Origin: Pontibacter pamirensis
Lineage (GTDB): Bacteria; Bacteroidota; Bacteroidia; Cytophagales; Hymenobacteraceae
Direction: 5' to 3'
Assembly (NCBI RefSeq): GCF_010015475.1
Contig: NZ_SSNI01000016.1
Coordinates: 1 to 64,000 of the forward strand
DNA length: 64,000 nucleotides
The notes beneath the pieces are model-generated. The model did no database searches. It worked only from the letters and a program-made list of their open reading frames with translations, and was not told the origin of the DNA. How positions within the stretch are numbered: the stretch's first letter is position 1; the number at the start of each line of letters is the position of its first letter. Shown in pieces: positions 37,124-46,163 of this stretch. The translations under genes were made by a program, and so were the position numbers.

Positions 37124-38630
37124 GCTGCTGCAGGCACATAAATGCTTTTGGCAGGTGGTCAATCAAGTCAGAAGCCGTCATCCCGATGTCTCCTACAGTA
37201 CGCAGGGCCAAATCTCCCGAAAGCCCGTGTACATATACGCCCAGAATACAGGCCTCCTCTAAATTGTACTGCTGCCCTACCAGCGCTGTGATAACTCCTG
37301 TGAGCACGTCGCCGGTGCCACCCGTTGCCATACCGGAGTTACCCGTGGTGTTAAAGTATACCTTGCCGGAAGGGGTGCCAATGGCGGTGTGACTGCCTTT
37401 GAGGGTAACATAGCACTGATGCTCCTGGCAAAAGTCCCGGAGGCGCTGCAGGCGCTCGTAATCGTTATTCACCTTGCCTGCCAGGCGCTCAAATTCTTTT
37501 GGATGAGGCGTGAAAATAACTTTGTTCTTCGGAAGCTGCTCTTTCAACCTATCGCTGCCGGCAATGATGTTAATGGCGTCTGCATCTATCACTAAAGGAT
37601 GGGACGAAGTTGCCAGCAATTGCCCGATAGCGGTTTTAGTCGGAGGTTCTGTCCCCATACCCGGCCCTACGCCAATGACATCGTATTTATCAATATCCTC
37701 CGGTAATTCCGAAAGATGCCTGCGATTAGGATCTGTTAGCGTCATTGCCTCCGGCACGGCTGTCTGCAGCACCGAATACCCTGCAGACGGTGCCTGTATG
37801 GTTAAAAGGCCGACACCGCTTCTCAGGCATGCCCTTGCTGCCAACACGGCGGCACCCATTTTGCCGTAGCCGCCACAGAGCAGCAGCGCGTGGCCATAGG
37901 TACCCTTGTGCGAAAACTTCCTGCGGAGCTTAAGCAACTGCTGCACATCGCGCCTGGAGGTATAGTATACATCTGTATCAACCCCTGAGATGAACTGCTC
38001 GCTGAGCCCGATGGGCACCACCTGCCAGTCTCCCACATATTCCTCGTGCTGCGGCAGGAAGAAAGCCAGCTTCGGCAGCTGGAAGCTAATGGTGTTATCT
38101 GCTTTTACAATCGTGCTGCCTTCGGGAGTCTGGCTGTCGGTGTAAAGGCCGGAGGGCATGTCGATGGAGGTAATGCAGGCGCCGCTTCTATTCAGCTGCT
38201 CTACCACCTCTTCATATAAACCTGTGAGGGGCCTGGTAAGGCCGGTGCCAAAGAGTGCATCCACCACACAGGCTATCAATGGCAGCTCCGGAATGTCTTT
38301 CTCCTCTTCTATCATTTGCGCCTGCACCTCTTCCGGTAAACGCTTCAGGTTCGCCTTGAAATCTTCAGAGGCTTTGGCAGTATCACCCATTATATATACC
38401 TGCACCTTATACCTCCGCTGATGCAACAGGCGTGCTACTGCCAGGCCATCGCCGCCGTTGTTACCAGGGCCACAGAAAACAAAGACTTCTTCCGTCGGTA
38501 AAAACTTGTTTTCAAACCAACCAGTAAAGGCCTTGGCGGCACGCTCCATCAACTCTAACGAAGTGATATTTTCTTCCTGGATAGTATAAGCGTCAGCTTC
38601 CCTGATTTGTGCAGCGGTAAGAAGTTTCAT
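37113..38630 (-). CDS. nnr: Bifunctional NAD(P)HX epimerase/dehydratase
   Basis: A 505-residue cytosolic repair enzyme for hydrated NAD(P)H. The N-terminal YjeF epimerase domain (to about residue 215) has FCGPGNNGGDGLAVARLL and DALFGTGLTRPL. The C-terminal ribokinase-like ADP-dependent dehydratase domain has GVGPGMGTEPP, TPHPKEFERL and NSGMATGGTGDVLTGVITAL. Both domains look complete. The gene is monocistronic. Confidence 0.95.
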   Translation of the reverse strand: MKLLTAAQIREADAYTIQEENITSLELMERAAKAFTGWFENKFLPTEEVFVFCGPGNNGGDGLAVARLLHQRRYKVQVYIMGDTAKASEDFKANLKRLPEEVQAQMIEEEKDIPELPLIACVVDALFGTGLTRPLTGLYEEVVEQLNRSGACITSIDMPSGLYTDSQTPEGSTIVKADNTISFQLPKLAFFLPQHEEYVGDWQVVPIGLSEQFISGVDTDVYYTSRRDVQQLLKLRRKFSHKGTYGHALLLCGGYGKMGAAVLAARACLRSGVGLLTIQAPSAGYSVLQTAVPEAMTLTDPNRRHLSELPEDIDKYDVIGVGPGMGTEPPTKTAIGQLLATSSHPLVIDADAINIIAGSDRLKEQLPKNKVIFTPHPKEFERLAGKVNNDYERLQRLRDFCQEHQCYVTLKGSHTAIGTPSGKVYFNTTGNSGMATGGTGDVLTGVITALVGQQYNLEEACILGVYVHGLSGDLALRTVGDIGMTASDLIDHLPKAFMCLQQPMS

Positions 38631-38732
38631 AGATAACGGATGAGTTTCCTCAATATACTAAGATTTGAATATGGAGGTTCCTGTTTAGAGGATAAGAAAC
38701 TAATAATACCACCTCTCCTGAACAATACTCTA

Positions 38733-38756
38733 CAGAATCTCAGAATCTCAGAATCT
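38733..38756. repeat. Three tandem copies of CAGAATCT
   Basis: The octamer is repeated perfectly at 38733, 38741 and 38749, upstream of nnr on its 5' side. It is a short simple repeat in the 480-base gap 38631-39111, which contains no gene. Confidence 0.7.
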
Positions 38757-38856
38757 GCTTAAGCTGCTGATGATTTATTCTGCTTAACCTGCCGTAGCAA
38801 CAGCTTATCCAGCGGCATCAGACCTGCTGTTCTATAGCTATTGCTCTGTGCTCTCT

Positions 38857-38973
38857 AGGCCGAGAGGCCTCGTCTTTAGGCATCGCGCTGGGAGTTTTTT
38901 GCGCCAAGGCGCTGCCGCGCGAGCGGCACCAAAAATCTCCAAAGGCGCTCAACCCAAAGACTGGAAACAGTCT
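38857..38973 (+). ncRNA. Multi-hairpin structured element with GNRA loops
   Basis: Within a gene-free gap several stems follow one another. AGGCC-GAGA-GGCCT is at 38857-38870. An outer stem GGAG/CTCC plus TTTTTG/CAAAAA (38891-38901 with 38930-38940, one T-T mismatch) encloses CGC-CAAG-GCG (38902-38911 region) and GCCGC-GCGA-GCGGC (38914-38927). AGACTG-GAAA-CAGTCT is at 38958-38973. Three loops are GNRA tetraloops, all in plus-strand reading. CTTT-A-GG (near 38874) could also pair with CC-C-AAAG (38953-38959). No coding sequence or known RNA family is recognised; a dispersed structured repeat is the main alternative. Confidence 0.45.
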
Positions 38974-39071
38974 CACTCCGTGCTGACGAATTAAAAATGC
39001 TACAGATCTTGGGAAGGAGCTTTACGTCATTTGGAATTATCTCCTGAAATCAGATGAGGAATAACAGCTTC

Positions 39072-39099
39072 TGCCAAACCTGCCCTTGCAGGTTTGGCA
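39072..39099. repeat. Perfect 12-bp hairpin after the DUF5686 gene
   Basis: TGCCAAACCTGC (39072-39083), loop CCTT, and its complement (39088-39099). It starts 13 bases after the stop codon of the minus-strand gene but lacks a T-run on either strand, so a Rho-independent terminator is not certain. Confidence 0.6.
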
Positions 39100-39111
39100 A
39101 GTCAGCACAAC

Positions 39112-41535
39112 CTAAAAAGCCACTGTTAAAGTCACCCTAATTTTCAGGTTATCTTTCGGAGCATCAGAAGAGTAAGGGCCATAGCGGTACAAAGCCCCGA
39201 CACCGACACCCGCGAAAGGAGAGCTGATAATATTGGTCAGCAGCAGCCCTGATTCAAAAAAGCCTTTTTCCATCGTCTGGTAAGCTTCCTGCGGGAGTAC
39301 ATCCTGTAGCGGCTGCTTCAAATCACCAAACCCGATATTGGAGACAACAATTAAGTCTGGCTGAAAGAAACGGGTACGCAGAAGGCGCTTACCGAAGTTC
39401 TGCGAGAAGAAGAGGGCGGCATAGCGGTCGGAGAAGAACTCATACGGCTGCATCGTCTCAAAACCTTCGCCCGCATACATATAATACTCCCGGTTGTAGC
39501 TGCCGTAGCCGTTGTAGAGATTTACAAAGGGAGCATTACCATCTACCAGTCCTCCGGCTAAGGTAAAACTGCTTTCGCCAAAGGTGCGGTGGCGGAAGGT
39601 AGCTTCTGCCCTCACATCATATTTGTTATAGCCGTAATTACCGTCCAGCAAACCGTCGATACCGCGGGTATACTGCAGCCACAGCACCGGATACTCGTTC
39701 GCCATGGGCATCAGTTGGTTGAACTGCTGCATAAACTTTTCGCCATACGCATACCGGAAGCTGAACACGGCCTCAGTCAGGTTATAAGCGGGCTGCGGCG
39801 CATCAGCGGCAGTATAGCCGAAGGTAGTCCGGCGCTGTTCCTGCCGGAGCATCGCCTGCGCCTTTAGGTAACGGAGCAGCCTCCCGGACAGGGCCAGGCT
39901 TTTGTGGGTGGTATAATCAAGTACAGGCAGTAAAGCGGGACGCACATCGCCCAGGAGGCTGCGCTGCCGAAAAGGAAAGCGCCTGCCGCCTGGTTCCAGC
40001 ACATCCTCGAAAAACGCAGCCTTTAGCTGCAGCGCTGATGGCTGGTGCAGTATCACAGCGGCATCTGCACCATACTTCGCTTTCTCGTCCTTGAAACCAT
40101 ACCCATAGTAGCCTCCTATACTAAAGCGCTCAGAAAATGAAGTATTTGTATGAGCTCCTATACCTAAACGCAGCCCTTCGAAAGCACTTATGCGCAGTAG
40201 GCGGTTCAGGTCCAGGCTAACAGGGCCAATGGGAATTTGCTGGGCCATCAGGTACTCCATCACACGAACAGTGCGGTCCAGGTTCTTTATTTTGCCCACA
40301 CTGTCGAGACGCTCATAGGTGCGTTGCTCCAGGGCACTGAGCGAGTCGGGGCGATACCCCTGGTAGAAATCGTCGGGCTGCAGGTGCGCATCTGCCTTCT
40401 GCTGCAGGGAAACAACGCCAAAGTCGGACTTGCGCAGGTTGGGGTTCAGGTTGATGTTGGTGATGTAGGTGCGGAGGTGCCCGTACGGCTGGTGGCCCAT
40501 AAATTTGAACTGTTGCACACTTATCTCCACATCCAGCTCTGTCGGGAACCACTGTTGCTGCGGCCCTACCTGCTCGTACTGCTGCTGCAGCTTTATGCCG
40601 CTCTTGTCGTCGTCGGCAGTAGTTTGCGCCAGCACATGCTGCACTGCCCAGCCATCACTGTTGATGTACAGTAGCCCTTGCAGCCCATCAAAGTTCTTTC
40701 CCTGCTGTGGTTTAAAGGAGATGATAAATACTGTATCCTGCCCCACCAGATTCGTTTCCTGCAACACAAAATTATACTTCCGGATACTGCCTGTGCTCAG
40801 GGGGCTGAGATAGCGCTTCCCGAAAAACACGGGCATGTCATCATACACAGAAAAATCGCGGGACTCGGCTGCCACCACGCCAAAGCTCGGCTGCTGCAGT
40901 CCTGATATCCGTGTGGCCAGTATGGTCTCTTTTGTGAAGTTCGGCTGTAGAAAAGCGTAATCCGTAACGCTCTCCAGGAGAAACAGGTGCTGCTGGTCCA
41001 GCAAATTCCGCATCCTCAGGTAAGCAGAGTCCTGTGGCGAGAGTAGCAGTGTATTGCTCATGTCTAATTCGCGGGTATCGGTGGCTGTGAGCACAAACTT
41101 GTTATAGGTTCGGTAGGTGTAAGCCCGCAGGTTTTCGGGGCGGTGCCGGTCGCGGTTCTGGTGGGCCAGCCGGATGATGCGGTGCGCGGGGTTCTCCCCT
41201 GAGCCTAACACCACAACCTCCTGCAACTGTGCCACCGATGGTTGCAGGAAAACATCTATTCTTTTGGAGGAATCAGGATAAATAACTTGGGGTGCATAGC
41301 CCACATAGCTGAAACGGAGCTGCGTAATCGGGCGGTTGTGCCGCAAGCGGTATTCTCCGTCCAGGTTTGTGGTAGTACCCGTCTCTCCGCCATTGGCTGC
41401 TATACTTACAAACGGAAGCGCCTCTCGGGTTTGGGCATCCCGCACAACTCCCTGCACTTCCAGTACCTGTGCATAGGAGGCTGCGCTAATAAAAGTTAAA
41501 ATACACAGTAGCAGAAGAAAGCGTGACAATGGCAT
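39112..41535 (-). CDS. DUF5686 outer-membrane protein with CarboxypepD_reg-like domain
   Basis: An 807-residue protein. A signal peptide (FLLLLCILTFISAASYAQ) precedes a carboxypeptidase-regulatory-like beta-sandwich (VQGVVRDAQTREALPFVSI, GTTTNLDGEYRL, about residues 23-110). A long DUF5686 region follows with many amphipathic beta strands and ends in an aromatic-terminated strand (LKIRVTLTVAF). This looks like an outer-membrane barrel without a TonB plug. Function unknown; related Bacteroidota proteins are abundant surface components. It lies 77 bases after the PAP2 gene on the same strand. Confidence 0.8.
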   Translation of the reverse strand: MPLSRFLLLLCILTFISAASYAQVLEVQGVVRDAQTREALPFVSIAANGGETGTTTNLDGEYRLRHNRPITQLRFSYVGYAPQVIYPDSSKRIDVFLQPSVAQLQEVVVLGSGENPAHRIIRLAHQNRDRHRPENLRAYTYRTYNKFVLTATDTRELDMSNTLLLSPQDSAYLRMRNLLDQQHLFLLESVTDYAFLQPNFTKETILATRISGLQQPSFGVVAAESRDFSVYDDMPVFFGKRYLSPLSTGSIRKYNFVLQETNLVGQDTVFIISFKPQQGKNFDGLQGLLYINSDGWAVQHVLAQTTADDDKSGIKLQQQYEQVGPQQQWFPTELDVEISVQQFKFMGHQPYGHLRTYITNINLNPNLRKSDFGVVSLQQKADAHLQPDDFYQGYRPDSLSALEQRTYERLDSVGKIKNLDRTVRVMEYLMAQQIPIGPVSLDLNRLLRISAFEGLRLGIGAHTNTSFSERFSIGGYYGYGFKDEKAKYGADAAVILHQPSALQLKAAFFEDVLEPGGRRFPFRQRSLLGDVRPALLPVLDYTTHKSLALSGRLLRYLKAQAMLRQEQRRTTFGYTAADAPQPAYNLTEAVFSFRYAYGEKFMQQFNQLMPMANEYPVLWLQYTRGIDGLLDGNYGYNKYDVRAEATFRHRTFGESSFTLAGGLVDGNAPFVNLYNGYGSYNREYYMYAGEGFETMQPYEFFSDRYAALFFSQNFGKRLLRTRFFQPDLIVVSNIGFGDLKQPLQDVLPQEAYQTMEKGFFESGLLLTNIISSPFAGVGVGALYRYGPYSSDAPKDNLKIRVTLTVAF

Positions 41536-41553
41536 TTGGTAAAGTTAAAAGAA

Positions 41554-41587
41554 AAGGCGCCTTGTCCTGCTACGGAAAAAGCGCCCT
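41554..41587 (-). terminator. Possible terminator of the PAP2 gene
   Basis: GGCGC (41556-41560) pairs with GCGCC (41581-41585) across a 20-base loop. On the minus strand it is followed by TTTTCTTTTAACTTT. The stem is short. Confidence 0.45.
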
Positions 41588-41612
41588 GGCTTACGGATCA
41601 GTTTGCTATTTA

Positions 41613-42467
41613 TTAGAACTGCATATGAAACCCGACACCTGGGCTACCGTTTGGCAACATTACGGGTACCACAGCAGTGTTCAATCCGCCGCCTTGGGTT
41701 AACTTGGCATGTATCCAGTATACTGTGTTCACAGAAAGTATACCTACTCCGGCTCCGGCCAGTACATCCGACATCCAGTGGGCATTGTTGAGCACGCGCA
41801 GCACGCCTGTTCCGCCCGCAAGACCATAACTTACCACGCTCACCCAGGGGCTCTTATGCCGAAACTCCTTATCCATGAAAGTGGCTATGGTAAAGGCATA
41901 GGCTGTGTGGCCTGACGGAAAGGCATGTGGCTTTCCGTTCGGACGGTCCACGTCGGTTAGGCCCTTGACTGGCCATACAACGGCCGAGGTAAGTGCCCCG
42001 GCAGATACTAATAATAATGTCTGCCGGCTTAGTTCGTGCCGATTCTGCGATGAGACAAGGTTAAACCCATACAGCGCCGCCAGTGGCGCCAGCATGAGAA
42101 AATCATCGGCATTGGTAGCAAATTCGGGAAACACCCTGGTCCTGTAGTCGAAGACATCCTGGCTGTTTATGATACCCCTGCCTCCAGTGGTATAGACACC
42201 CACACCGATAAGCACCGCAGCCGGAATAACAGCCCTTTTAAAGAAGCGACTGTTATCGGCCTCCAGGCGCTGCGATTCAGTAAAAGGTTTTTTCTGCCCG
42301 GGAAGTACTGTGTCGGGCGGTATAAACGCATCATCCGATATTACCTTTAGCGTATCGGTTCGGGTAACTTTTTTTGGCTGTGGCTGCACTTGTGCCACAG
42401 CTGCAGCAGGGCCAAACATTACACTTACCCAAAGGAGGTGTACTGTTAGAAGTTTGTTCAATTTCAT
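41613..42467 (-). CDS. PAP2-family membrane phosphatase
   Basis: A 284-residue protein with a signal peptide (FGPAAAVAQ) and several membrane helices. The three phosphatase motifs are readable: C1 KGLTDVDRP (about 168-176), C2 FPSGHTAYAF and C3 GVLRVLNNAHWMSDVLAG, where Arg, His and Asp are the catalytic set. It probably dephosphorylates a lipid phosphate such as undecaprenyl diphosphate or an outer-membrane lipid on the periplasmic side. Substrate unknown. Confidence 0.88.
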   Translation of the reverse strand: MKLNKLLTVHLLWVSVMFGPAAAVAQVQPQPKKVTRTDTLKVISDDAFIPPDTVLPGQKKPFTESQRLEADNSRFFKRAVIPAAVLIGVGVYTTGGRGIINSQDVFDYRTRVFPEFATNADDFLMLAPLAALYGFNLVSSQNRHELSRQTLLLVSAGALTSAVVWPVKGLTDVDRPNGKPHAFPSGHTAYAFTIATFMDKEFRHKSPWVSVVSYGLAGGTGVLRVLNNAHWMSDVLAGAGVGILSVNTVYWIHAKLTQGGGLNTAVVPVMLPNGSPGVGFHMQF

Positions 42468-42601
42468 ATAAATGCAGTAGGCGTGAGTCTTTTACGTTTT
42501 TGATATTAAGGAATTGTTACGTAAAATTTAACGCGTGCGCCTGCCGTGGGTTTTATACAGGACTTACAATTTATTATACTATCTGCTCATAATAAATGTC
42601 T

Positions 42602-43810
42602 TTACCTGTCCAGCTCTCCCAGCACAATGTCTACGGAACCAACAATAGCGATGAGGTCGGCCACCATGCAGCCTTTAGCGATTTCGTGCAGCACCGACAG
42701 GTTAGAGAAGCAGGGGGAGCGGCCTTTGCAGCGGAAAGGCACATCGCTGCGGTCTGTTGTCCGGAAAAAGTACCCCAGTTCGCCACGCGGCGTCTCTGCC
42801 CGGAAATAAAGCTCCTGCGTGCCGGTGGTGCGGAGCTTCTTTGGGCAGGCTGCCTGTGGATCGAAGTCAGGGGTGCGTTTGTAGTCGCCCTGCAGGCGGT
42901 CGAGGCACTGCTGTATGATTTTTACTGACTCCCGGCACTCCAGCGCCCGCACGTAGTTACGGTCCCAGCAGTCGCCCACGCTGCCTACCAGACCGGTGCC
43001 GGTTGGTATGTCGAACTCCAGTTCCGGGTACACACTGTACCCGTCTACGCGGCGCAGGTCATATTTCAGGCCGGAGCCACGCAGCATCGGGCCGGAGCAG
43101 CCGTAGTTAATGGCTACATCCATTGGAAGTATGCCCACATTAGCGGTGCGATCAATAAAGATTTTGTTCTCCAGCAGCACCGTGTCTATTTCATCCAGCT
43201 TCGGCTGCAGGTAGTCGATAAACTCCTGGCAGCGCTTTTCAAAACCGATAGGTAAATCATAGTACAGACCGCCTACCCAGATGTAGTTGTACAGCATGCG
43301 TGCGCCAGACACCCACTCCAGCAGCCGCTGAATGTGCTCACGGTCGCGTAGCATCCAAAGGAAAGGCGTAAAAGCGCCAATGTCGATGCCGTAGGTGCCG
43401 ATGGCTACAAAGTGCGAGGCAATACGGTTCAGCTCCGTTACCAGCACACGTATATACTCCACGCGCTTAGGTATCTGGTTTGTAGTGCCCAGCAGCTTCT
43501 CTACGCCCATACACCACACATGCTCCGAGTTCATAGCGGCCAGGTAATCCATGCGGTCTACGTAGGGAATGGTTTGGTTGTAAGCCATGTGCTCGGCATG
43601 CTTCTCGAAGCAACGGTGCAGGTAACCAATGTGCGGCGCTACGTCCGTCACAATTTCCCCGTCCGTTACCACCTCCAGCCGCAGCACGCCATGTGTACTT
43701 GGGTGCTGCGGACCCATGTTCACAATCATCTCGCCGTCTTTCAGGTTGTCCAAACTGAACTTGTTCGGCTCCGACTGCAGCAGGTAGTTCTTATAGAGAG
43801 TGGATGACAA
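42602..43810 (-). CDS. nuoD: NADH-quinone oxidoreductase subunit D
   Basis: A 402-residue peripheral-arm subunit of complex I at the quinone site. Motifs are [49 protein letters not shown] and the C-terminal [20 protein letters not shown]. The reading frame opens at TTG 43810; no better start was found nearby. It is the last gene of a nuoA-B-C-D block; nuoE onward is not in the window. Confidence 0.95.
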   Translation of the reverse strand: MSSTLYKNYLLQSEPNKFSLDNLKDGEMIVNMGPQHPSTHGVLRLEVVTDGEIVTDVAPHIGYLHRCFEKHAEHMAYNQTIPYVDRMDYLAAMNSEHVWCMGVEKLLGTTNQIPKRVEYIRVLVTELNRIASHFVAIGTYGIDIGAFTPFLWMLRDREHIQRLLEWVSGARMLYNYIWVGGLYYDLPIGFEKRCQEFIDYLQPKLDEIDTVLLENKIFIDRTANVGILPMDVAINYGCSGPMLRGSGLKYDLRRVDGYSVYPELEFDIPTGTGLVGSVGDCWDRNYVRALECRESVKIIQQCLDRLQGDYKRTPDFDPQAACPKKLRTTGTQELYFRAETPRGELGYFFRTTDRSDVPFRCKGRSPCFSNLSVLHEIAKGCMVADLIAIVGSVDIVLGELDR

Positions 43811-43813
43811 AGA

Positions 43814-43841
43814 GTTAAAAAGTTAAAGGGTTAAAAAGTTA
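43814..43841. repeat. Direct repeat GTTAAAAAGTTA between nuoC and nuoD
   Basis: Two identical 12-mers at 43814-43825 and 43830-43841 (16-base period) in a 148-base gap. The rest of the gap is A+T-rich and shows no gene. It may be slippage-derived. Confidence 0.6.
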
Positions 43842-43958
43842 GAGTGTTATTTCTCTGCAAAGTGTTAAAAGTGTTTGAGTAGCCTGACCACTAACTCTAC
43901 ACCCACCAGCAACACCTCTTGACTGTTTTCGAATTTACAAATCTTTAAATTCCCGAAT

Positions 43959-44570
43959 CTACTCCGGCTTCTCGCGCTTGTCTGAGAAAGGTGTGGGTTG
44001 CCCTACCAACTGCTGCGGTTCCCCTTTGAATCCGTTCAACTCGTTGTGCTGGTCGAAAGGCACTTTAATGCCGTGGTAGTACTCCTGCAGCTCATAGTCT
44101 CTGCGGAGCGGGTGGCCTTCCCAGTCGGCAGCGCACAGAATGCGCCGCATATCCGGATGGTCTTTAAAATAAATTCCAACCATGTCGAATACCTCCCGCT
44201 CATGCCAGTCGGCGGTGCGCCAGATGTGGCTGAGGGTAGGAACCTGCGGTATGGCCTGATCCGGCGTATTGTTGCGCGGCACCTGCACCTTCAGCATCAG
44301 GTGGTGGTCGTAGGGAATAGAATATAAGTTATAAATCACCTCCATCGAGCCTGCCTCCGGGCCGTTGTCGATGCCGGTGATGCAGGAGAGGAAGTCGAAG
44401 TACGTCTGCTCGTGGTCGTGCAGCGCAAGGCAAACTTCTGCCAGACGCTCTGTCTGCAGCACGAGGTAGGGCTGCAGGTCGTCTGCCTTTTCAGCTACCA
44501 CTACCTCTGCACCGAAGGTGGCTACTATGAAATCTTTTAACTCCTCAAAAGTCACAGCTTCTTGAATCAT
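43959..44570 (-). CDS. nuoC: NADH-quinone oxidoreductase subunit C
   Basis: A 203-residue peripheral-arm subunit. The 30-kDa subunit signature is present: [37 protein letters not shown] and [13 protein letters not shown]. It is a separate gene and not fused to nuoD. Its start overlaps the end of nuoB by four bases. Confidence 0.94.
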   Translation of the reverse strand: MIQEAVTFEELKDFIVATFGAEVVVAEKADDLQPYLVLQTERLAEVCLALHDHEQTYFDFLSCITGIDNGPEAGSMEVIYNLYSIPYDHHLMLKVQVPRNNTPDQAIPQVPTLSHIWRTADWHEREVFDMVGIYFKDHPDMRRILCAADWEGHPLRRDYELQEYYHGIKVPFDQHNELNGFKGEPQQLVGQPTPFSDKREKPE

Positions 44571-45133
44571 GAATGATGAATGGCCGCTGGTGCTTTGTCT
44601 GCATCAGCTACTGGTTGGCCCTGCTGCGCGCGCTTCGCCATAATCTCCTGCACGGCTCTGGGCGCACGTATGGTTTCTTTCCGGATGATTTCCTGCAGTT
44701 GCAGAAAGCCACCTATCAAGGCTTCCGGCCTTGGCGGGCAACCTGGCACGTATACATCCACCGGAATAATGCGGTCCACCCCCTTTACCACATGGTAACC
44801 GTGCTCCCAATAAGGACCGCCGCAGTTTGAGCAGGAGCCCATGGAAATAACATAGCGTGGCTCCGGCATCTGCTCGTAGAGGCGGCGTATGCGGTCTGCC
44901 ATTTTAAAGGTAACGGTGCCGGCCACAATCATCACATCAGACTGGCGCGGTGAGGCACGCGGAATAATACCGAAGCGGTCCATGTCGTAGCCGGAGGCGT
45001 AAGCACCCATCATTTCGATGGCACAACAGGCCAGTCCAAAGCCCATCGGGAACAGCGAGGTCAGCCGGGCCCAGTTCAACAGGTCGTCTAACTTGGTGAT
45101 AACTACTCCGCCTTCTCCGGTCTTTGCTTCCAT
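44567..45133 (-). CDS. nuoB: NADH-quinone oxidoreductase subunit B
   Basis: A 188-residue subunit carrying the N2 [4Fe-4S] cluster. The ligands are visible as CCAIEMM (tandem Cys), GSCSNCGG and [10 protein letters not shown]. The segment [21 protein letters not shown] is typical. Confidence 0.96.
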   Translation of the reverse strand: MEAKTGEGGVVITKLDDLLNWARLTSLFPMGFGLACCAIEMMGAYASGYDMDRFGIIPRASPRQSDVMIVAGTVTFKMADRIRRLYEQMPEPRYVISMGSCSNCGGPYWEHGYHVVKGVDRIIPVDVYVPGCPPRPEALIGGFLQLQEIIRKETIRAPRAVQEIMAKRAQQGQPVADADKAPAAIHHS

Positions 45134-45212
45134 ATAGGATGGTATTATATATGATGAATGAGGAAGTATTTAATTGCCCCATTCTTTCTATTCAAACTTT
45201 AAACTAAAGTTG

Positions 45213-45731
45213 CTATGCCTTGGATTCCGTAGTTTCCGGTGCTGCTGCACGTTTTGGATACTGCCGTTCGTTTACGCGCTGGTACATTTCCGCTGGTATT
45301 TTTGAGCGGCTTTTTGGAACCACAGGCTCCGGCTTGATCCAGTCTAGATGCCCTTTGGCCCAGGCGTAGGCGAGGCCCAGCACCAGAATGCCGATGAAGA
45401 TGAACATCTCAACCAAGGCAAACCATCCCCAAACGCCATCGGTGGCCTCAATCAGTTCCCGGCGACCAAACACTGTTGCCCACGGGAACAGAAAAGCCAA
45501 CTCTACATCAAAAATGATAAAGATAAGCGCCACCACATAGAACCGTGGGTTAAACTGTATCCAGGCATTGCCAATCGGTTCCTCGCCACTCTCATAGGTA
45601 GAAAGCTTTTCTGTGTTGGGCCGGTTCGGACGAATCAGTTTGCTCGTCAGCAGGCCAATCATCACGAAAATAGCACCACCTATCAGGAAGAGCAGGATTG
45701 TTCCGAAGTCAGATGCATAGGTTTCTGCCAT
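45213..45731 (-). CDS. nuoA: NADH-quinone oxidoreductase subunit A
   Basis: A 172-residue inner-membrane subunit with three helices ([60 protein letters not shown]). The conserved [11 protein letters not shown] and the cytoplasmic loop [16 protein letters not shown] are present. The C-terminal tail of about 45 residues is longer than in E. coli. It is the first gene of the nuo block. Confidence 0.94.
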   Translation of the reverse strand: MAETYASDFGTILLFLIGGAIFVMIGLLTSKLIRPNRPNTEKLSTYESGEEPIGNAWIQFNPRFYVVALIFIIFDVELAFLFPWATVFGRRELIEATDGVWGWFALVEMFIFIGILVLGLAYAWAKGHLDWIKPEPVVPKSRSKIPAEMYQRVNERQYPKRAAAPETTESKA

Positions 45732-45864
45732 AGCTTACAGCTGTTTATGCAAATTTACAATAAAAAACCGGGATTGTTTGAATGTAGCAAATTGAGGTGC
45801 TGGGTAGGATTGAGCACTGTGGTGTGCTATTCCAAGTATCTATGTCCGGAATTAAACCTGAAGT

Positions 45865-45974
45865 GGACATCTTTGTCCGCGTACCGGGCAAGGTTATACA
45901 CGGGGACAAGGATGCCCCCCAGCAGAGACAAAGATGTCCCCAGCAGAAAACTTTCGGACAGGGATGTCCGAAAG
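45865..45974. repeat. Run of four GACA-N4-TGTC hairpins
   Basis: Four consecutive stem-loops share a GACA/TGTC core and four-base loops: 45865-45878 (loop TCTT), 45902-45919 (AGGA, outer GGGG/CCCC, one mismatch), 45925-45940 (AAGA) and 45951-45974 (GGGA, perfect 10-bp stem CTTTCGGACA). They are linked by CAGCAG-containing spacers. The 432-base gap between nuoA and the DUF4407 gene (45732-46163) has no convincing gene; a small open frame across it is composed of the repeats. Confidence 0.7.
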
Positions 45975-46107
45975 AGCAGCAGTAACTTTTGGATGAAGAA
46001 GTCCGGAACAACATGTGATAGGCGATTGAAACTTAATCCTGTCAATCTCTTAATCCTAGAAATCCTGATTCTGACAGAATAGGCTGGGAACCTTCTTTTC
46101 TAAAACA

Positions 46108-46141
46108 AAACCGCCTGAACCAATAAAGGCCCAGGCGGTTT
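46108..46141 (-). terminator. Intrinsic terminator of the DUF4407 gene
   Basis: AAACCGCCTG (46108-46117) pairs with 46132-46141. On the minus strand the stem is followed by TTGTTTT. It lies 22 bases beyond the stop codon. Confidence 0.85.
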
Positions 46142-46163
46142 AAATCTATCTACAAACTAATAA

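Noticed and set aside
38733-38756. CRISPR or iteron array
   Set aside because: Only three copies of an 8-mer with no spacers and no replication gene nearby.
45865-45974. CRISPR array
   Set aside because: The units are hairpins with differing stems and no constant-length repeat or spacer; no cas gene is present.
45745-46014. Small minus-strand frame in the nuoA upstream gap
   Set aside because: It runs through the four hairpins; its residues are by-products of the repeats.
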